The translations under genes and the position numbers were made by a program. This document shows, piece after piece, positions 1 to 8,070 of a stretch of 63,512 nt of DNA; positions within the stretch are counted from its first letter, which is position 1, and every line of letters begins with the position of its first letter. Under the pieces are notes generated by a model that worked only from the letters and a program-made list of their open reading frames with translations, had not been told where the DNA came from and did no database searches. The DNA comes from an uncultured Campylobacteraceae bacterium (GTDB lineage: Bacteria; Campylobacterota; Campylobacteria; Campylobacterales; Arcobacteraceae), in the NCBI GenBank assembly GCA_937138295.1, contig CAKZOX010000201.1, positions 1-63,512 of the forward strand, in the 5' to 3' direction.

Positions 1-204
1 TGTGTAGCACCAAGTCCAACTGAAACAGATATGCAAAAAGATAATAGTGAAGAAAGAAAAAAAGAGTTCAAAAAAACTGTTTCTTCGGGAAGATTTGCAG
101 AGGCTGAAGAAGTAGCAAAAGCTATAGTTTGGCTAGCTACAGATGCACCTGCATATATAAATGGTACTTGTATAGACATAAATGATTGTTCTTATGCAAG
201 ATAA
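1..204 (+). CDS. Short-chain dehydrogenase/reductase (SDR), C-terminal part
   Basis: The reading frame is open from the first base and ends with TAA at 202-204, so only the last 67 residues are present. It shows the usual SDR tail: a P-x-x-T-x-M segment after the catalytic region (SPTETDM), then an acidic helix with the AEEVAKAIVWLATD signature, then Y-x-x-G-T-x-I-D-I. The Rossmann glycine motif and the catalytic Tyr-Lys lie outside the window, so substrate and cofactor cannot be judged. The usual terminal D-G-G reads N-D-C here, a deviation from most classical SDRs. Family assignment is firm; function is unknown. Confidence 0.75.
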   Translation, partial: CVAPSPTETDMQKDNSEERKKEFKKTVSSGRFAEAEEVAKAIVWLATDAPAYINGTCIDINDCSYAR

Positions 205-230
205 AAAGAAAAATATTTATTAAAGTTAAA

Positions 231-279
231 TTTTTAATTAGTGAAAATAAATTCTAAAGATTTCTTCACTAATTAAAAA
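231..279. terminator. Bidirectional hairpin terminator between the SDR gene and the LysE-type gene
   Basis: A perfect 15-bp inverted repeat (231-245 with 265-279), loop 19 bases. The stem is flanked by T runs in both directions, so it can stop the SDR transcript (plus) and the lysE-type transcript (minus). The TAG stop of the minus-strand gene (269-271) lies inside the right arm. Confidence 0.75.
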
Positions 280-877
280 ACAATAATAAACCTACACAAA
301 ACATTAGAGTTGCTGAAACTCTATTTAAAATTCTTACAGCACTTCTATTTTTGAATAATTCTTTTGCTTTATGTGCAGCAAATGCAATCCCAATAACGGG
401 TATTAATAAACTTATAAACACAATCATAGCAACTATTATTATATCTGTAGTAGTAAGAACTGTTAAATCCATAAATGCAGGTAAAAAACCTAAATAAAAG
501 AATATTACTTTAGGATTAGATGAGGTAACTAATAACCCTGTAATAAAGTTCTGAGTTAAAGATTCATCTTTTTGTTTTTTAAAACTTACTTTAGTACTAG
601 AGTTCCAAATTTTATATGCCAAATATATTAAATAGCTTCCTCCGATAAATTTCACTATATTAAAAAAACTACCCATATGTTCAACTACAAAACTAAGTCC
701 ATAAATGGCAAATAGTAAATAACATATATCACCAATAATTAAACCTAAAACAGCAACACTTGCAACTTTAAATCCACTTGATAAAGATTTTGAAATTGTT
801 AAAAAAATACCTGGACCTGGAGTTATAGCAAAGACCATTACAGTCAATGCTAAACTTATAGAAGAGATTAAAGTCAT
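269..877 (-). CDS. LysE/RhtB family amino-acid exporter
   Basis: A 202-residue inner-membrane protein with about six hydrophobic segments. The N-terminus contains the LysE-family signature ITPGPGIFLTISKSLSSG (around residues 18-35), and the middle has the conserved TSSNPKVIFFYLGFLPAF segment. Family members export amino acids or homoserine-lactone-like compounds by proton antiport. It lies immediately downstream of the Aap uptake operon on the same strand (15 bases after the ATPase gene), so it may be cotranscribed and act as an overflow valve for imported amino acids; that link is inference. The substrate cannot be read from sequence. Length is typical for the family. Confidence 0.85.
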   Translation of the reverse strand: MTLISSISLALTVMVFAITPGPGIFLTISKSLSSGFKVASVAVLGLIIGDICYLLFAIYGLSFVVEHMGSFFNIVKFIGGSYLIYLAYKIWNSSTKVSFKKQKDESLTQNFITGLLVTSSNPKVIFFYLGFLPAFMDLTVLTTTDIIIVAMIVFISLLIPVIGIAFAAHKAKELFKNRSAVRILNRVSATLMFCVGLLLFFN

Positions 878-892
878 AGATTTATGACTTTA

Positions 893-1642
893 TTAGTGAT
901 CAAGAATTTGTTCTAAGAACTGTTTTAACCTATCACTTTGTGGATTGTTGAAAAACTCTTCAGGAGTATTTTCTTCAATAATTTGACCATCTGCCATAAA
1001 AATAACTCTATCTGCTACTTTTTTAGCAAATCCCATTTCGTGAGTTACACAAACCATAGTTTTGTCTTCACCTGCAAGTTCTACCATAACATCAAGAACT
1101 TCAGAAATCATTTCAGGATCTAGAGCAGAAGTTGGTTCATCAAAAAGCATAATTTTTGGATTTGCACATAACGCTCTTGCTATTGCAACCCTTTGTTTCT
1201 GACCACCACTTAGTTGGTTTGGATATTTATCCGCTTGATCTGCAATATTAACTCTTTCTAAGTATTTCATAGCAGTTTCAATAGCCTCTTTTTTTGGCTG
1301 ATGATGAACATGTGTTGGAGCCAAGATTAAATTATCTAAAATACTTAAATGAGGAAATAATTCAAAGTGTTGGAACACCATTGCAACTTCACTTCTAACT
1401 TGTTTGATCTTTTTTAAATCATCCGATAGCTGAGTACCATTTACATTAATAGAACCCTCTTGAAAAGTTTCTAAATAATTCATACATCTAGTTACAGTAG
1501 ATTTACCACTACCAGAAGGTCCACAAACTACTAGAATTTCACCTTTTTTAATATTTAAATTAATATCTTTTAGTACGTGGAAATCCCCGTACCATTTGTT
1601 TAAATCTTTAATTTCGATTATATTTTCATTTGATTTTGCCAT
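893..1642 (-). CDS. aapP: General L-amino acid ABC transporter, ATP-binding subunit
   Basis: A 249-residue cytoplasmic ATPase of the polar amino-acid uptake class (GlnQ/AapP). Visible motifs are Walker [11 protein letters not shown]-loop [13 protein letters not shown] signature LSGGQKQR, Walker [15 protein letters not shown] and the switch His in CVTHEMGFA. It drives uptake through the two permeases encoded just upstream. It is the last gene of aapJ-aapQ-aapM-aapP, 13 bases after aapM, with a LysE-type exporter following. The full set of motifs implies an active ATPase. Confidence 0.93.
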   Translation of the reverse strand: MAKSNENIIEIKDLNKWYGDFHVLKDINLNIKKGEILVVCGPSGSGKSTVTRCMNYLETFQEGSINVNGTQLSDDLKKIKQVRSEVAMVFQHFELFPHLSILDNLILAPTHVHHQPKKEAIETAMKYLERVNIADQADKYPNQLSGGQKQRVAIARALCANPKIMLFDEPTSALDPEMISEVLDVMVELAGEDKTMVCVTHEMGFAKKVADRVIFMADGQIIEENTPEEFFNNPQSDRLKQFLEQILDH

Positions 1643-1655
1643 AAAAAATTCCTAT

Positions 1656-2744
1656 TTATCTGTGATCTGTATTGTATCTTTGTTCCAAGATATTACTATA
1701 TTTTGATAATGAATAACAGAATATCCAGAATATAAACGTAACAAATACATATCCTTCTGTTTCATATCCAAGCCATGCTGCATCTGAACCTGTTAAGTGA
1801 ACCATTGCTAAAAGGTCAAATAATCCAATAATTAATACTAGAGTTGTATCTTTAAATAAAGAAATCGAAGCCCCAACTAAATTTGGAATTGATACTTTTA
1901 ATGCTTGTGGTAATATTACTAAAAGCATTTTTTGCCAATATGATAAACCTAAAGAATCAGCTGCTTCATATTGCCCTTTTGGAATAGCTTGTAATCCACC
2001 TCTAATAACTTCTGCTATATATGCAGCTTGGAAAAGTGTAATACCAATTAAAGCTCTAAGTAATTTATCAAAAGTCATTCCTTCAGGGAAAAACAGTGGT
2101 AAAATAACCGAAGCCATAAATAAAATAGTAATTAAAGGTACACCTCTAATAAACTCAATATAAATCACACTTAAGTTTCTAATTATTGGTAATTCTGATT
2201 GTCTACCAAAGGCTAAAACTATACCAATTGGAAACGCTGCAACAATACCAACTGCCGCAACAATTAATGTAAGTGTTAATCCACCCCATTTATCTGTTGA
2301 TACAGCTTCTAAACCAAAATATCCACCGCTTACTAAAAAGTAAACTAATACAGGATATCCCGCAAATACAGCTATTTTTGTAATAAAACTTTGTCCATAA
2401 AACTTAAATAAAGCACCAAATACAAAGAATAATACAAAAGATAAATTAATTCTCCAATATTCACTTTCTGGATAAAATCCATAAATAAATAATGTAATTT
2501 TTTCTTTAATAAATACCCAACAAGCTCCACCATCTGTACAAGCTTCTCTTGTAGTACCTACAAAATTAGCATCTATAATCGCCCATTGTACAAAAGGAGG
2601 GATTATCATAAGTAAAACAGCTATACCTAATACTGTTAAAATTATATCAAGTGGAGTAGCTAATAAATTCTCTTTAATCCATCTTATAGGACCACTAAGG
2701 TTCTTTGGAGCTGGTTTAGCTTCTTTCATTTCATAAGTTGCCAT
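1656..2744 (-). CDS. aapM: General L-amino acid ABC transporter, permease (AapM type)
   Basis: A 362-residue inner-membrane permease with the HisM/AapM domain in the C-terminal half: an ERGG-like loop (YIAEVIRGGLQAIPKGQYEAA) followed by LGLSYWQKMLLVILPQALK, the EAA motif that docks on the ATPase. The N-terminal ~140 residues with extra hydrophobic helices are typical of AapM and longer than HisM. It starts directly after aapQ (adjacent coordinates), indicating translational coupling, and forms a heterodimer with AapQ by family knowledge. Confidence 0.92.
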   Translation of the reverse strand: MATYEMKEAKPAPKNLSGPIRWIKENLLATPLDIILTVLGIAVLLMIIPPFVQWAIIDANFVGTTREACTDGGACWVFIKEKITLFIYGFYPESEYWRINLSFVLFFVFGALFKFYGQSFITKIAVFAGYPVLVYFLVSGGYFGLEAVSTDKWGGLTLTLIVAAVGIVAAFPIGIVLAFGRQSELPIIRNLSVIYIEFIRGVPLITILFMASVILPLFFPEGMTFDKLLRALIGITLFQAAYIAEVIRGGLQAIPKGQYEAADSLGLSYWQKMLLVILPQALKVSIPNLVGASISLFKDTTLVLIIGLFDLLAMVHLTGSDAAWLGYETEGYVFVTFIFWIFCYSLSKYSNILEQRYNTDHR

Positions 2745-3899
2745 CTACCTCTCCTTAATTTGCATTTTTTTGTTAACAATATTTAAGATTAAAGATATTG
2801 CTAAACTTATTGTTAAATATACCATCATAGTTACAACTACAATCTCTATTGCTTGACCTGTTTGATTTAGAACCGTACCTGCAAATACAGTTACAAGTTC
2901 TGGATAACCAATTGCTGTTGCTAAAGAAGAGTTCTTCGTTAGATTTAGATATTGATTAATAATAGGTGGTATTGCAATTCTAATTGCTTGAGGTAATACA
3001 ACAATTTTTAATGATTGGTATGATGTTAAACCTAAAGATGCAGCAGCTTCTTTTTGACCTTTTGCAACTGCTTCAATACCACTTCTAACGGCTTCAGCTA
3101 TGTAAGTTGCTGTATATATACTAAGTGCAAAAGTTAATGCTAAGAACTCAGGTGAGTAACTCATACCACCTCTAAAGTTAAATCCTTTTAATGCAGGATT
3201 ATCAAAACTTACAGGGCTTCCTGAAACAAAATATGCTAATACAGGAATTGCAATAATTAATGCAAATGATACTCCAAGAACTGGAAACTCTTTACCTGTT
3301 TCATCAAATCTTTTGTTTGCCCATTTCTTTAAAATATAAATACCAATTAATGTAGCTACAAATGCGATAACTACAAAAATAAATCCACTTTCATAAATAG
3401 GTTTAGGTACATATAATCCTCTATTATTTAAAAAGAAATCTTCTGCAAGTACAATACTTTGTTTAGGACTAGGTAAAGCAGCTAAAACAATGTTATACCA
3501 AAATAAGATTTGTAATAAAATAGGAATGTTTCTAAATAATTCTATATATCCTAATGCTAATTTTGAAATAATAAAGTTGTGAGAAAGTCTAGCAACACCA
3601 ACAATTAAACCAATAATTGAGGCAAAGAAAATACCTACGAACGATACGAATAAAGTATTGATTAATCCTACATAAAATGCATCTAGATATGTTGAATCAG
3701 TGTCATTGTATGCTATAACAGATTCTGAAATACCAAATCCTGCAACTTGATCAAAAAAATCAAAACCAGTTGTAATGCCTCTTTGTTCTATATTAGTGAA
3801 CATATTTGTAGTAATATACCACAAAAAAGCAACTAAGCCAATTGTTGTTAGAAGTTGAAAAAATATCCCTCTGAATTTTTGATTACTAAATAGTGACAA
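2745..3899 (-). CDS. aapQ: General L-amino acid ABC transporter, permease (AapQ type)
   Basis: A 384-residue inner-membrane permease. The EAA loop reads AEAVRSGIEAVAKGQKEAAASLGL, followed by VVLPQAIRIAIPP. Like its partner AapM it has a long region between the first helices and the conserved permease core, a hallmark of the Aap/Bzt group rather than of single-substrate His/Gln systems. It is separated from the binding-protein gene by about 60 bases that hold a strong hairpin (3919-3940), which probably sets lower expression of the permeases relative to the binding protein. Confidence 0.92.
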   Translation of the reverse strand: MSLFSNQKFRGIFFQLLTTIGLVAFLWYITTNMFTNIEQRGITTGFDFFDQVAGFGISESVIAYNDTDSTYLDAFYVGLINTLFVSFVGIFFASIIGLIVGVARLSHNFIISKLALGYIELFRNIPILLQILFWYNIVLAALPSPKQSIVLAEDFFLNNRGLYVPKPIYESGFIFVVIAFVATLIGIYILKKWANKRFDETGKEFPVLGVSFALIIAIPVLAYFVSGSPVSFDNPALKGFNFRGGMSYSPEFLALTFALSIYTATYIAEAVRSGIEAVAKGQKEAAASLGLTSYQSLKIVVLPQAIRIAIPPIINQYLNLTKNSSLATAIGYPELVTVFAGTVLNQTGQAIEIVVVTMMVYLTISLAISLILNIVNKKMQIKER

Positions 3900-3918
3900 G
3901 TAATATCCTTTTGTAAGT

Positions 3919-3940
3919 GTTCAAGGCTAAAGCCTTGAAC
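3919..3940 (-). other. Intercistronic stem-loop between aapJ and aapQ
   Basis: A perfect 10-bp stem, 3919-3928 (GTTCAAGGCT) with 3931-3940 (AGCCTTGAAC), with a very short central loop. On the transcribed strand no U-run follows, so it is not a full intrinsic terminator. Such hairpins after binding-protein genes commonly protect the upstream mRNA from 3' decay or cause partial termination. The role is inference. Confidence 0.6.
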
Positions 3941-3958
3941 GAGTTTTTGAAGTATTGA

Positions 3959-4972
3959 TTATCTAAATGGTGGTGAGTATTGTAATCCACCATTGCTCCA
4001 TAAAGCATTTACACCTCTATCAATTTTTAATGGAGAACCTTGTCCTACATTTCTTTCAAATGATTCACCGTAGTTACCTACTTGTTTGATAATGTTATAA
4101 GCCCATTTAGGATCTAGTTTTAAGTTTTCACCTAATTTACCATCAATTCCTAATAATCTTTTAATTTCTGGATTTTTTGAGTTTAACATATCATCAACAT
4201 TTGCAGATGTTACTCCGAATTCCTCAGCTGTTTTCATAGCATTTAGTGACCATTTAGCTATGTTGAACCATACATCATCACCTTGTCTAACTACAGGACC
4301 TAAAGGCTCTTTTGAAATAATCTCTGGTAATACTTTATATTTATCTGGATTAGCCATTTTAGTTCTTAATGCATATAATTGAGATGCATCAGATGTAATT
4401 AAGTCACATCTTCCAGCTTCAAAACCTTTTGTTACTTGATCTGCTGTATCAAAAGTAATAGGACTATAAGTCATACCTTTTGTTTTAAAGTAATCAGATA
4501 AGTTTAATTCAGTAGTAGTACCTGCAGTAATACATACAGTTGCTCCATCTAATTCAGTAGCATTATTAACACCTAAATCTTTAGAAACTAAGAAACCTTG
4601 ACCATCATAATAATTTACACCAGCAAAGTTTAATCCTAATGATGTATCTCTAGTATGAGTCCATGTTGTATTTCTAGATAATAAATCAACTTCACCACTT
4701 TGTAATGCTGTAAATCTTTCTTTTGCTGTTAATGGTACAATTTTAACTTTAGAAGCATCACCTAAAACAGCTGCTGCAACTGCTCTACATGTATCAACAT
4801 CTAAACCTTTCCATTTTTTATCTTCACCAACTTCAGCAAATCCTGGAAGTCCAGTTGATACTCCACATTTTAAGAAGTCTTGTTTCTTTGTATTCTCAAG
4901 TGTGTCTGCACTTAATCCAGTAGCTAATAATGTTGACATTGCAACAAGTGACAATTTTGTAAGTTTCTTCAT
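3959..4972 (-). CDS. aapJ: General L-amino acid ABC transporter, periplasmic binding protein
   Basis: A 337-residue secreted solute-binding protein with a Sec signal peptide (MKKLTKLSLVAMSTLLATGLSA, cleaved near residue 22). The mature part begins with the AapJ-type CGVSTGLPGFAEV segment and has the family strings GLDVDTCRAVAAAVLGD and SGEVDLLSRNTTWTHTRD, close to AapJ/BztA of proteobacteria. It delivers a broad range of L-amino acids to AapQM. It is the first gene of the operon, preceded by an AT-rich promoter region and a clear GGAG-type ribosome site (TTCTCC at 4976-4983 on the given strand). Confidence 0.94.
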   Translation of the reverse strand: MKKLTKLSLVAMSTLLATGLSADTLENTKKQDFLKCGVSTGLPGFAEVGEDKKWKGLDVDTCRAVAAAVLGDASKVKIVPLTAKERFTALQSGEVDLLSRNTTWTHTRDTSLGLNFAGVNYYDGQGFLVSKDLGVNNATELDGATVCITAGTTTELNLSDYFKTKGMTYSPITFDTADQVTKGFEAGRCDLITSDASQLYALRTKMANPDKYKVLPEIISKEPLGPVVRQGDDVWFNIAKWSLNAMKTAEEFGVTSANVDDMLNSKNPEIKRLLGIDGKLGENLKLDPKWAYNIIKQVGNYGESFERNVGQGSPLKIDRGVNALWSNGGLQYSPPFR

Positions 4973-5090
4973 TTTTTTCTCCTTCAGAATAAATCTTTAT
5001 TATTGTATTAGTTGAATTATTAAAGTTACATTAAAATTACAACAAAATTACTATAAAAATTTTGATTTTTTGAAAAAGTTGTATATTTAT

Positions 5091-5122
5091 TACACATAAA
5101 AGATAAAAAGCTTTTATGTGTA
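5091..5122 (-). terminator. Hairpin downstream of the mrp operon
   Basis: A perfect 12-bp stem, 5091-5102 with 5111-5122, loop of 8 bases, starting 17 bases past the stop of the last mrp gene. The U-run on the transcribed strand is weak (ATAAATATAC), so efficiency is uncertain, but the position fits an operon end upstream of the aapJ promoter. Confidence 0.6.
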
Positions 5123-5138
5123 TTGAGTTAAGATAAGT

Positions 5139-5447
5139 TTAAGATTTTTTTAATTTATCTTCATTTTTTTTAATATGTATCGCAGATTTTGCCATTAGGT
5201 GTGCACTAATTGGTGCTGTTATAAATAAAAATAGTGTAATTAAAATTTCATGTAAACTAATTTCTCCTGTATTAAAAGAAAAATATAAAGTAGAAGCTAG
5301 TAAAACAGCTCCAACTCCAAGAGTTGTAGCTTTTGTTGGAGCATGAAGTCTTGTAAAGAAATCAGGTAACTTTACTAATCCAATAGATCCAACTAAAGTA
5401 AAAAATGCACCTAATAATACTAATATTGCAATTATAATTTCAAGCAT
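5139..5447 (-). CDS. mrpG: Mrp/Mnh cation:proton antiporter subunit G
   Basis: A 102-residue membrane protein with three hydrophobic helices and the MrpG hallmark GSIGLVKLPDFFTRLHAPTKATTLGVGAVLLAS. In the Mrp complex, the small subunits E, F and G are needed for assembly and transport of Na+ (or Li+/K+) against protons. It is the last gene of the six-gene mrp operon, about 11 bases after mrpF. The C-terminus carries a lysine-rich cytosolic tail, which is common. Confidence 0.93.
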   Translation of the reverse strand: MLEIIIAILVLLGAFFTLVGSIGLVKLPDFFTRLHAPTKATTLGVGAVLLASTLYFSFNTGEISLHEILITLFLFITAPISAHLMAKSAIHIKKNEDKLKKS

Positions 5448-5458
5448 AAAGTCTCCTA

Positions 5459-5728
5459 TTATTCCATAATATCGCCACGTAGTAAATATTTACTAAGTGC
5501 AACAGTTCCAACAAATCCCATAACAGCAATAAGTAAAGCAGCTTCAAAATAAAGCATATTGCCAAGGTGTAAACTTAATACTATTAGTAAAGCTATAGAG
5601 TTAATATAAAGTGTATCTAAAGCTAAAATTCTATCTGCAACTGTAGGACCAACTAATAATCTATAAAGTGTAAGTATCATAGATATAGCTATCATTACAA
5701 ATGCTACTGGTAATACAAATTCTAACAT
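5459..5728 (-). CDS. mrpF: Mrp/Mnh cation:proton antiporter subunit F
   Basis: An 89-residue protein with three membrane helices. The diagnostic MrpF segment is LLVGPTVADRILALDTLYIN, with the buried Asp residues of this family. It overlaps the end of mrpE by 7 bases, so the two are probably translationally coupled. Part of the membrane antiporter complex. Confidence 0.93.
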   Translation of the reverse strand: MLEFVLPVAFVMIAISMILTLYRLLVGPTVADRILALDTLYINSIALLIVLSLHLGNMLYFEAALLIAVMGFVGTVALSKYLLRGDIME

Positions 5729-6213
5729 GGTTTAAATACCTCCATTAATGGTGCTTCATATCTTTCTTTAATCTCATCTATAGTTTCTTGAACATCATCT
5801 ATTACTAATCCATGAATGATTAAATAAGTTTGATCTTCACTTAAATCACAACTAACAGTACCAGGCGTTAGTGAGATAGTACTTGCTAAAGTACTTATAC
5901 CCAAAGGATGTGTAATATCTAACGGTACATTAAAAAATGCAGGTTTTAATTTATCATTTGGACCAATAACTTGTTTAGCAACTGTTAAGTTTGCAACAAC
6001 GATGTCATAAATTACAATTAATGCAAATTTAAAAAATGTCATTGGGTTTTTAAAACAAACTTTTTCTGGCCAAAAACTTGATGTAAACCAAGGAATTAAA
6101 ATAGCTAATATTGAACCTAATACAACATGACCAAAGGCGATTGTATTATTTAGTAAAAGCCAAATAATAACTAGAATAAAACTTAAAACAGGGTGTGGTA
6201 ATATTTTTTTCAT
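5722..6213 (-). CDS. mrpE: Mrp/Mnh cation:proton antiporter subunit E
   Basis: A roughly 163-residue membrane protein beginning MKKILPHPVLSFILVIIWLLL. I place the start at the ATG ending at 6213 because an AAGG ribosome site lies about 9 bases before it. An in-frame TTG six codons upstream (6231) would overlap mrpD and has no ribosome site. The family core is visible in TISLTPGTVSCDL and the C-terminal HGLVIDD segment. Required for stable Mrp complex assembly by family knowledge. Confidence 0.9.
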   Translation of the reverse strand: MKKILPHPVLSFILVIIWLLLNNTIAFGHVVLGSILAILIPWFTSSFWPEKVCFKNPMTFFKFALIVIYDIVVANLTVAKQVIGPNDKLKPAFFNVPLDITHPLGISTLASTISLTPGTVSCDLSEDQTYLIIHGLVIDDVQETIDEIKERYEAPLMEVFKPC

Positions 6214-6214
6214 T

Positions 6215-7726
6215 TTAAGGCCTTGTTTCAAAATTTAAAACTGTAGTAATATAACTACTTGTATCAAATATATTTGCAGCAATAGTATTTGCAATTTCTG
6301 TTGCAGGATTTGCAAAAATTACTAATAATGGAGCAAATGCAAATAAGAAGAAAATAGAAGCTACTGAAGATTTTGAGATCTTATATTCAGTTGTTGGTTC
6401 TTCTTGCTTTGTATCATAAAAAATAGTTGTTCCACTTTTTGCTAAAGCAACAATAATTAATAAACTACTTGTTAATACAACTGCTAAAATTAATGCTGTA
6501 TCTTTATGCTCTAAAGCAGCAGATAAAATCATAACTTTACCAAAGAATCCAGATAATGGTGGAAGACCAGCTGCTGCTATTGCAAAGATAAAGAATAAAC
6601 TACCTATTAAAATTGCGTGGTTGAATATAGGCATTTTTGTATCTAATGATCCACTTTTTCTTGCTTTGATAATAATATCAGCTACTAAGAAAAATCCACC
6701 AGCTAATAAAGTTGAATGAACCATATAATAAATTGTACCACTTAATGCTTCTTGTGAATTTATACCAATTGAAACTAATAAAATACTAACAGAGGCTAAA
6801 ACTAAATAAGCAACTTGATTTCTAATTTCTTTAGAACTAAGTACACCTAATGTTGCTAAAGCTAAAGTAAATAATCCTATATATAATACCCATGGAATAT
6901 GATAATAAGCTAATTCACCAGCGTCTGCTCCAAAAATTGTTCCATGAACTCTAATAATTGCATATAAACCTACTTTTGTCATGATAGCAAATAATGCAGC
7001 TATTGGAGCACTAGTTCTTCCATAGGCATTTGGTAGCCATAAGTATAATGGGAACATTGCAGCTTTTAATCCAAATACAACTAATAAAAGTAATCCAGCT
7101 GCTGCTACAACACCAACATTATCAGGGCTTAATGTAGCGATTTTATTTGCCATATCAGCAATATTTAAAGTACCTGTAATACCATATAAAGTACCAACTG
7201 CAAATAAGAATAATGTTGATCCAACAAGATTAATAATCACATAGTGTAATCCAGCTTTTGTTCTTCCTTCTCCTTGACCATGTAATAGTAAACTATAACT
7301 AGCAAGTAAAAGAATTTCAAAGAATACAAATAAGTTAAATACATCTCCTGTTAAAAAAGCACCATTTATACCAAATAATTGTAATTGAAAAAGTGGATGA
7401 AAGTGAGCACCTTTTGAATCAATATTTTCACTAATAGCGTACCATAAGGCACCAAAAGCTAAAAGAGAAGTAACTAAAACCATTAATATTGATAATTGAT
7501 CAACAACTAATACAATACCAAATGGAGCTTGCCAGTTACCAAGTGTATAAACTAAAATACCTTCATTTGATGTTTTAATAAACGAATATATTGAAATTAA
7601 TATTAAAGCAGCAACTGCTAATAAAGATACAGCTTGTTGTACTTTAATTCCAAATCTTTTTACAATTAATAAAACAAAACCTATAATTAAAGGTAAAACT
7701 ACAGGTAAAATTGGAGTGTGAATCAT
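6215..7726 (-). CDS. mrpD: Mrp/Mnh cation:proton antiporter subunit D
   Basis: A 503-residue polytopic protein of the proton-translocating NuoL/M/N family. It has the conserved membrane Glu in FNLFVFFEILLLASY, the helix LFGLKAAMFPLYLWLPNAYGRTSAPIAALFAIMTKVGLYA (buried Lys residues) and the helix with HSTLLAGGFFLVAD. These charged residues form the proton path in homologues. It overlaps mrpC by 4 bases and nearly abuts mrpE. Confidence 0.94.
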   Translation of the reverse strand: MIHTPILPVVLPLIIGFVLLIVKRFGIKVQQAVSLLAVAALILISIYSFIKTSNEGILVYTLGNWQAPFGIVLVVDQLSILMVLVTSLLAFGALWYAISENIDSKGAHFHPLFQLQLFGINGAFLTGDVFNLFVFFEILLLASYSLLLHGQGEGRTKAGLHYVIINLVGSTLFLFAVGTLYGITGTLNIADMANKIATLSPDNVGVVAAAGLLLLVVFGLKAAMFPLYLWLPNAYGRTSAPIAALFAIMTKVGLYAIIRVHGTIFGADAGELAYYHIPWVLYIGLFTLALATLGVLSSKEIRNQVAYLVLASVSILLVSIGINSQEALSGTIYYMVHSTLLAGGFFLVADIIIKARKSGSLDTKMPIFNHAILIGSLFFIFAIAAAGLPPLSGFFGKVMILSAALEHKDTALILAVVLTSSLLIIVALAKSGTTIFYDTKQEEPTTEYKISKSSVASIFFLFAFAPLLVIFANPATEIANTIAANIFDTSSYITTVLNFETRP

Positions 7727-8070
7727 TTGTTACCTCCATCTTTAGTTGTAATTTTCCCATCAACATGGTCACTTTTTAATTCACCATATGCTTTTAATGA
7801 TAAAACAATTACAAACGCTGTCATACCAAAACTAATAACAATGGCTGTTAAAACTAAAGCTTGTGGTAATGGATCTGAATATCCAGCAGCATTTTCTTGA
7901 ATAATTGCTGCCATATTTACATTTAATCTTCCCATTGCAAATAAGAATAAATTTACAGCATAAGCTAATAAAGTAAGACCTAAAACTACTGGATAAGTTC
8001 TAGCTCTAAGTGTAAGAAATACTCCTACACCAGTTAAAACGGCTATAATTAATGCTAATAATATTTCCAT
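7723..8070 (-). CDS. mrpC: Mrp/Mnh cation:proton antiporter subunit C
   Basis: A 115-residue protein homologous to NuoK, with three helices and the MrpC strings GLTLLAYAVNLFLFAMGR and YSDPLPQALVLTAIVISFGMTAF. It overlaps its neighbours by a few bases on both sides (1 base with mrpA, 4 with mrpD), as in a tightly coupled operon. Confidence 0.94.
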   Translation of the reverse strand: MEILLALIIAVLTGVGVFLTLRARTYPVVLGLTLLAYAVNLFLFAMGRLNVNMAAIIQENAAGYSDPLPQALVLTAIVISFGMTAFVIVLSLKAYGELKSDHVDGKITTKDGGNK

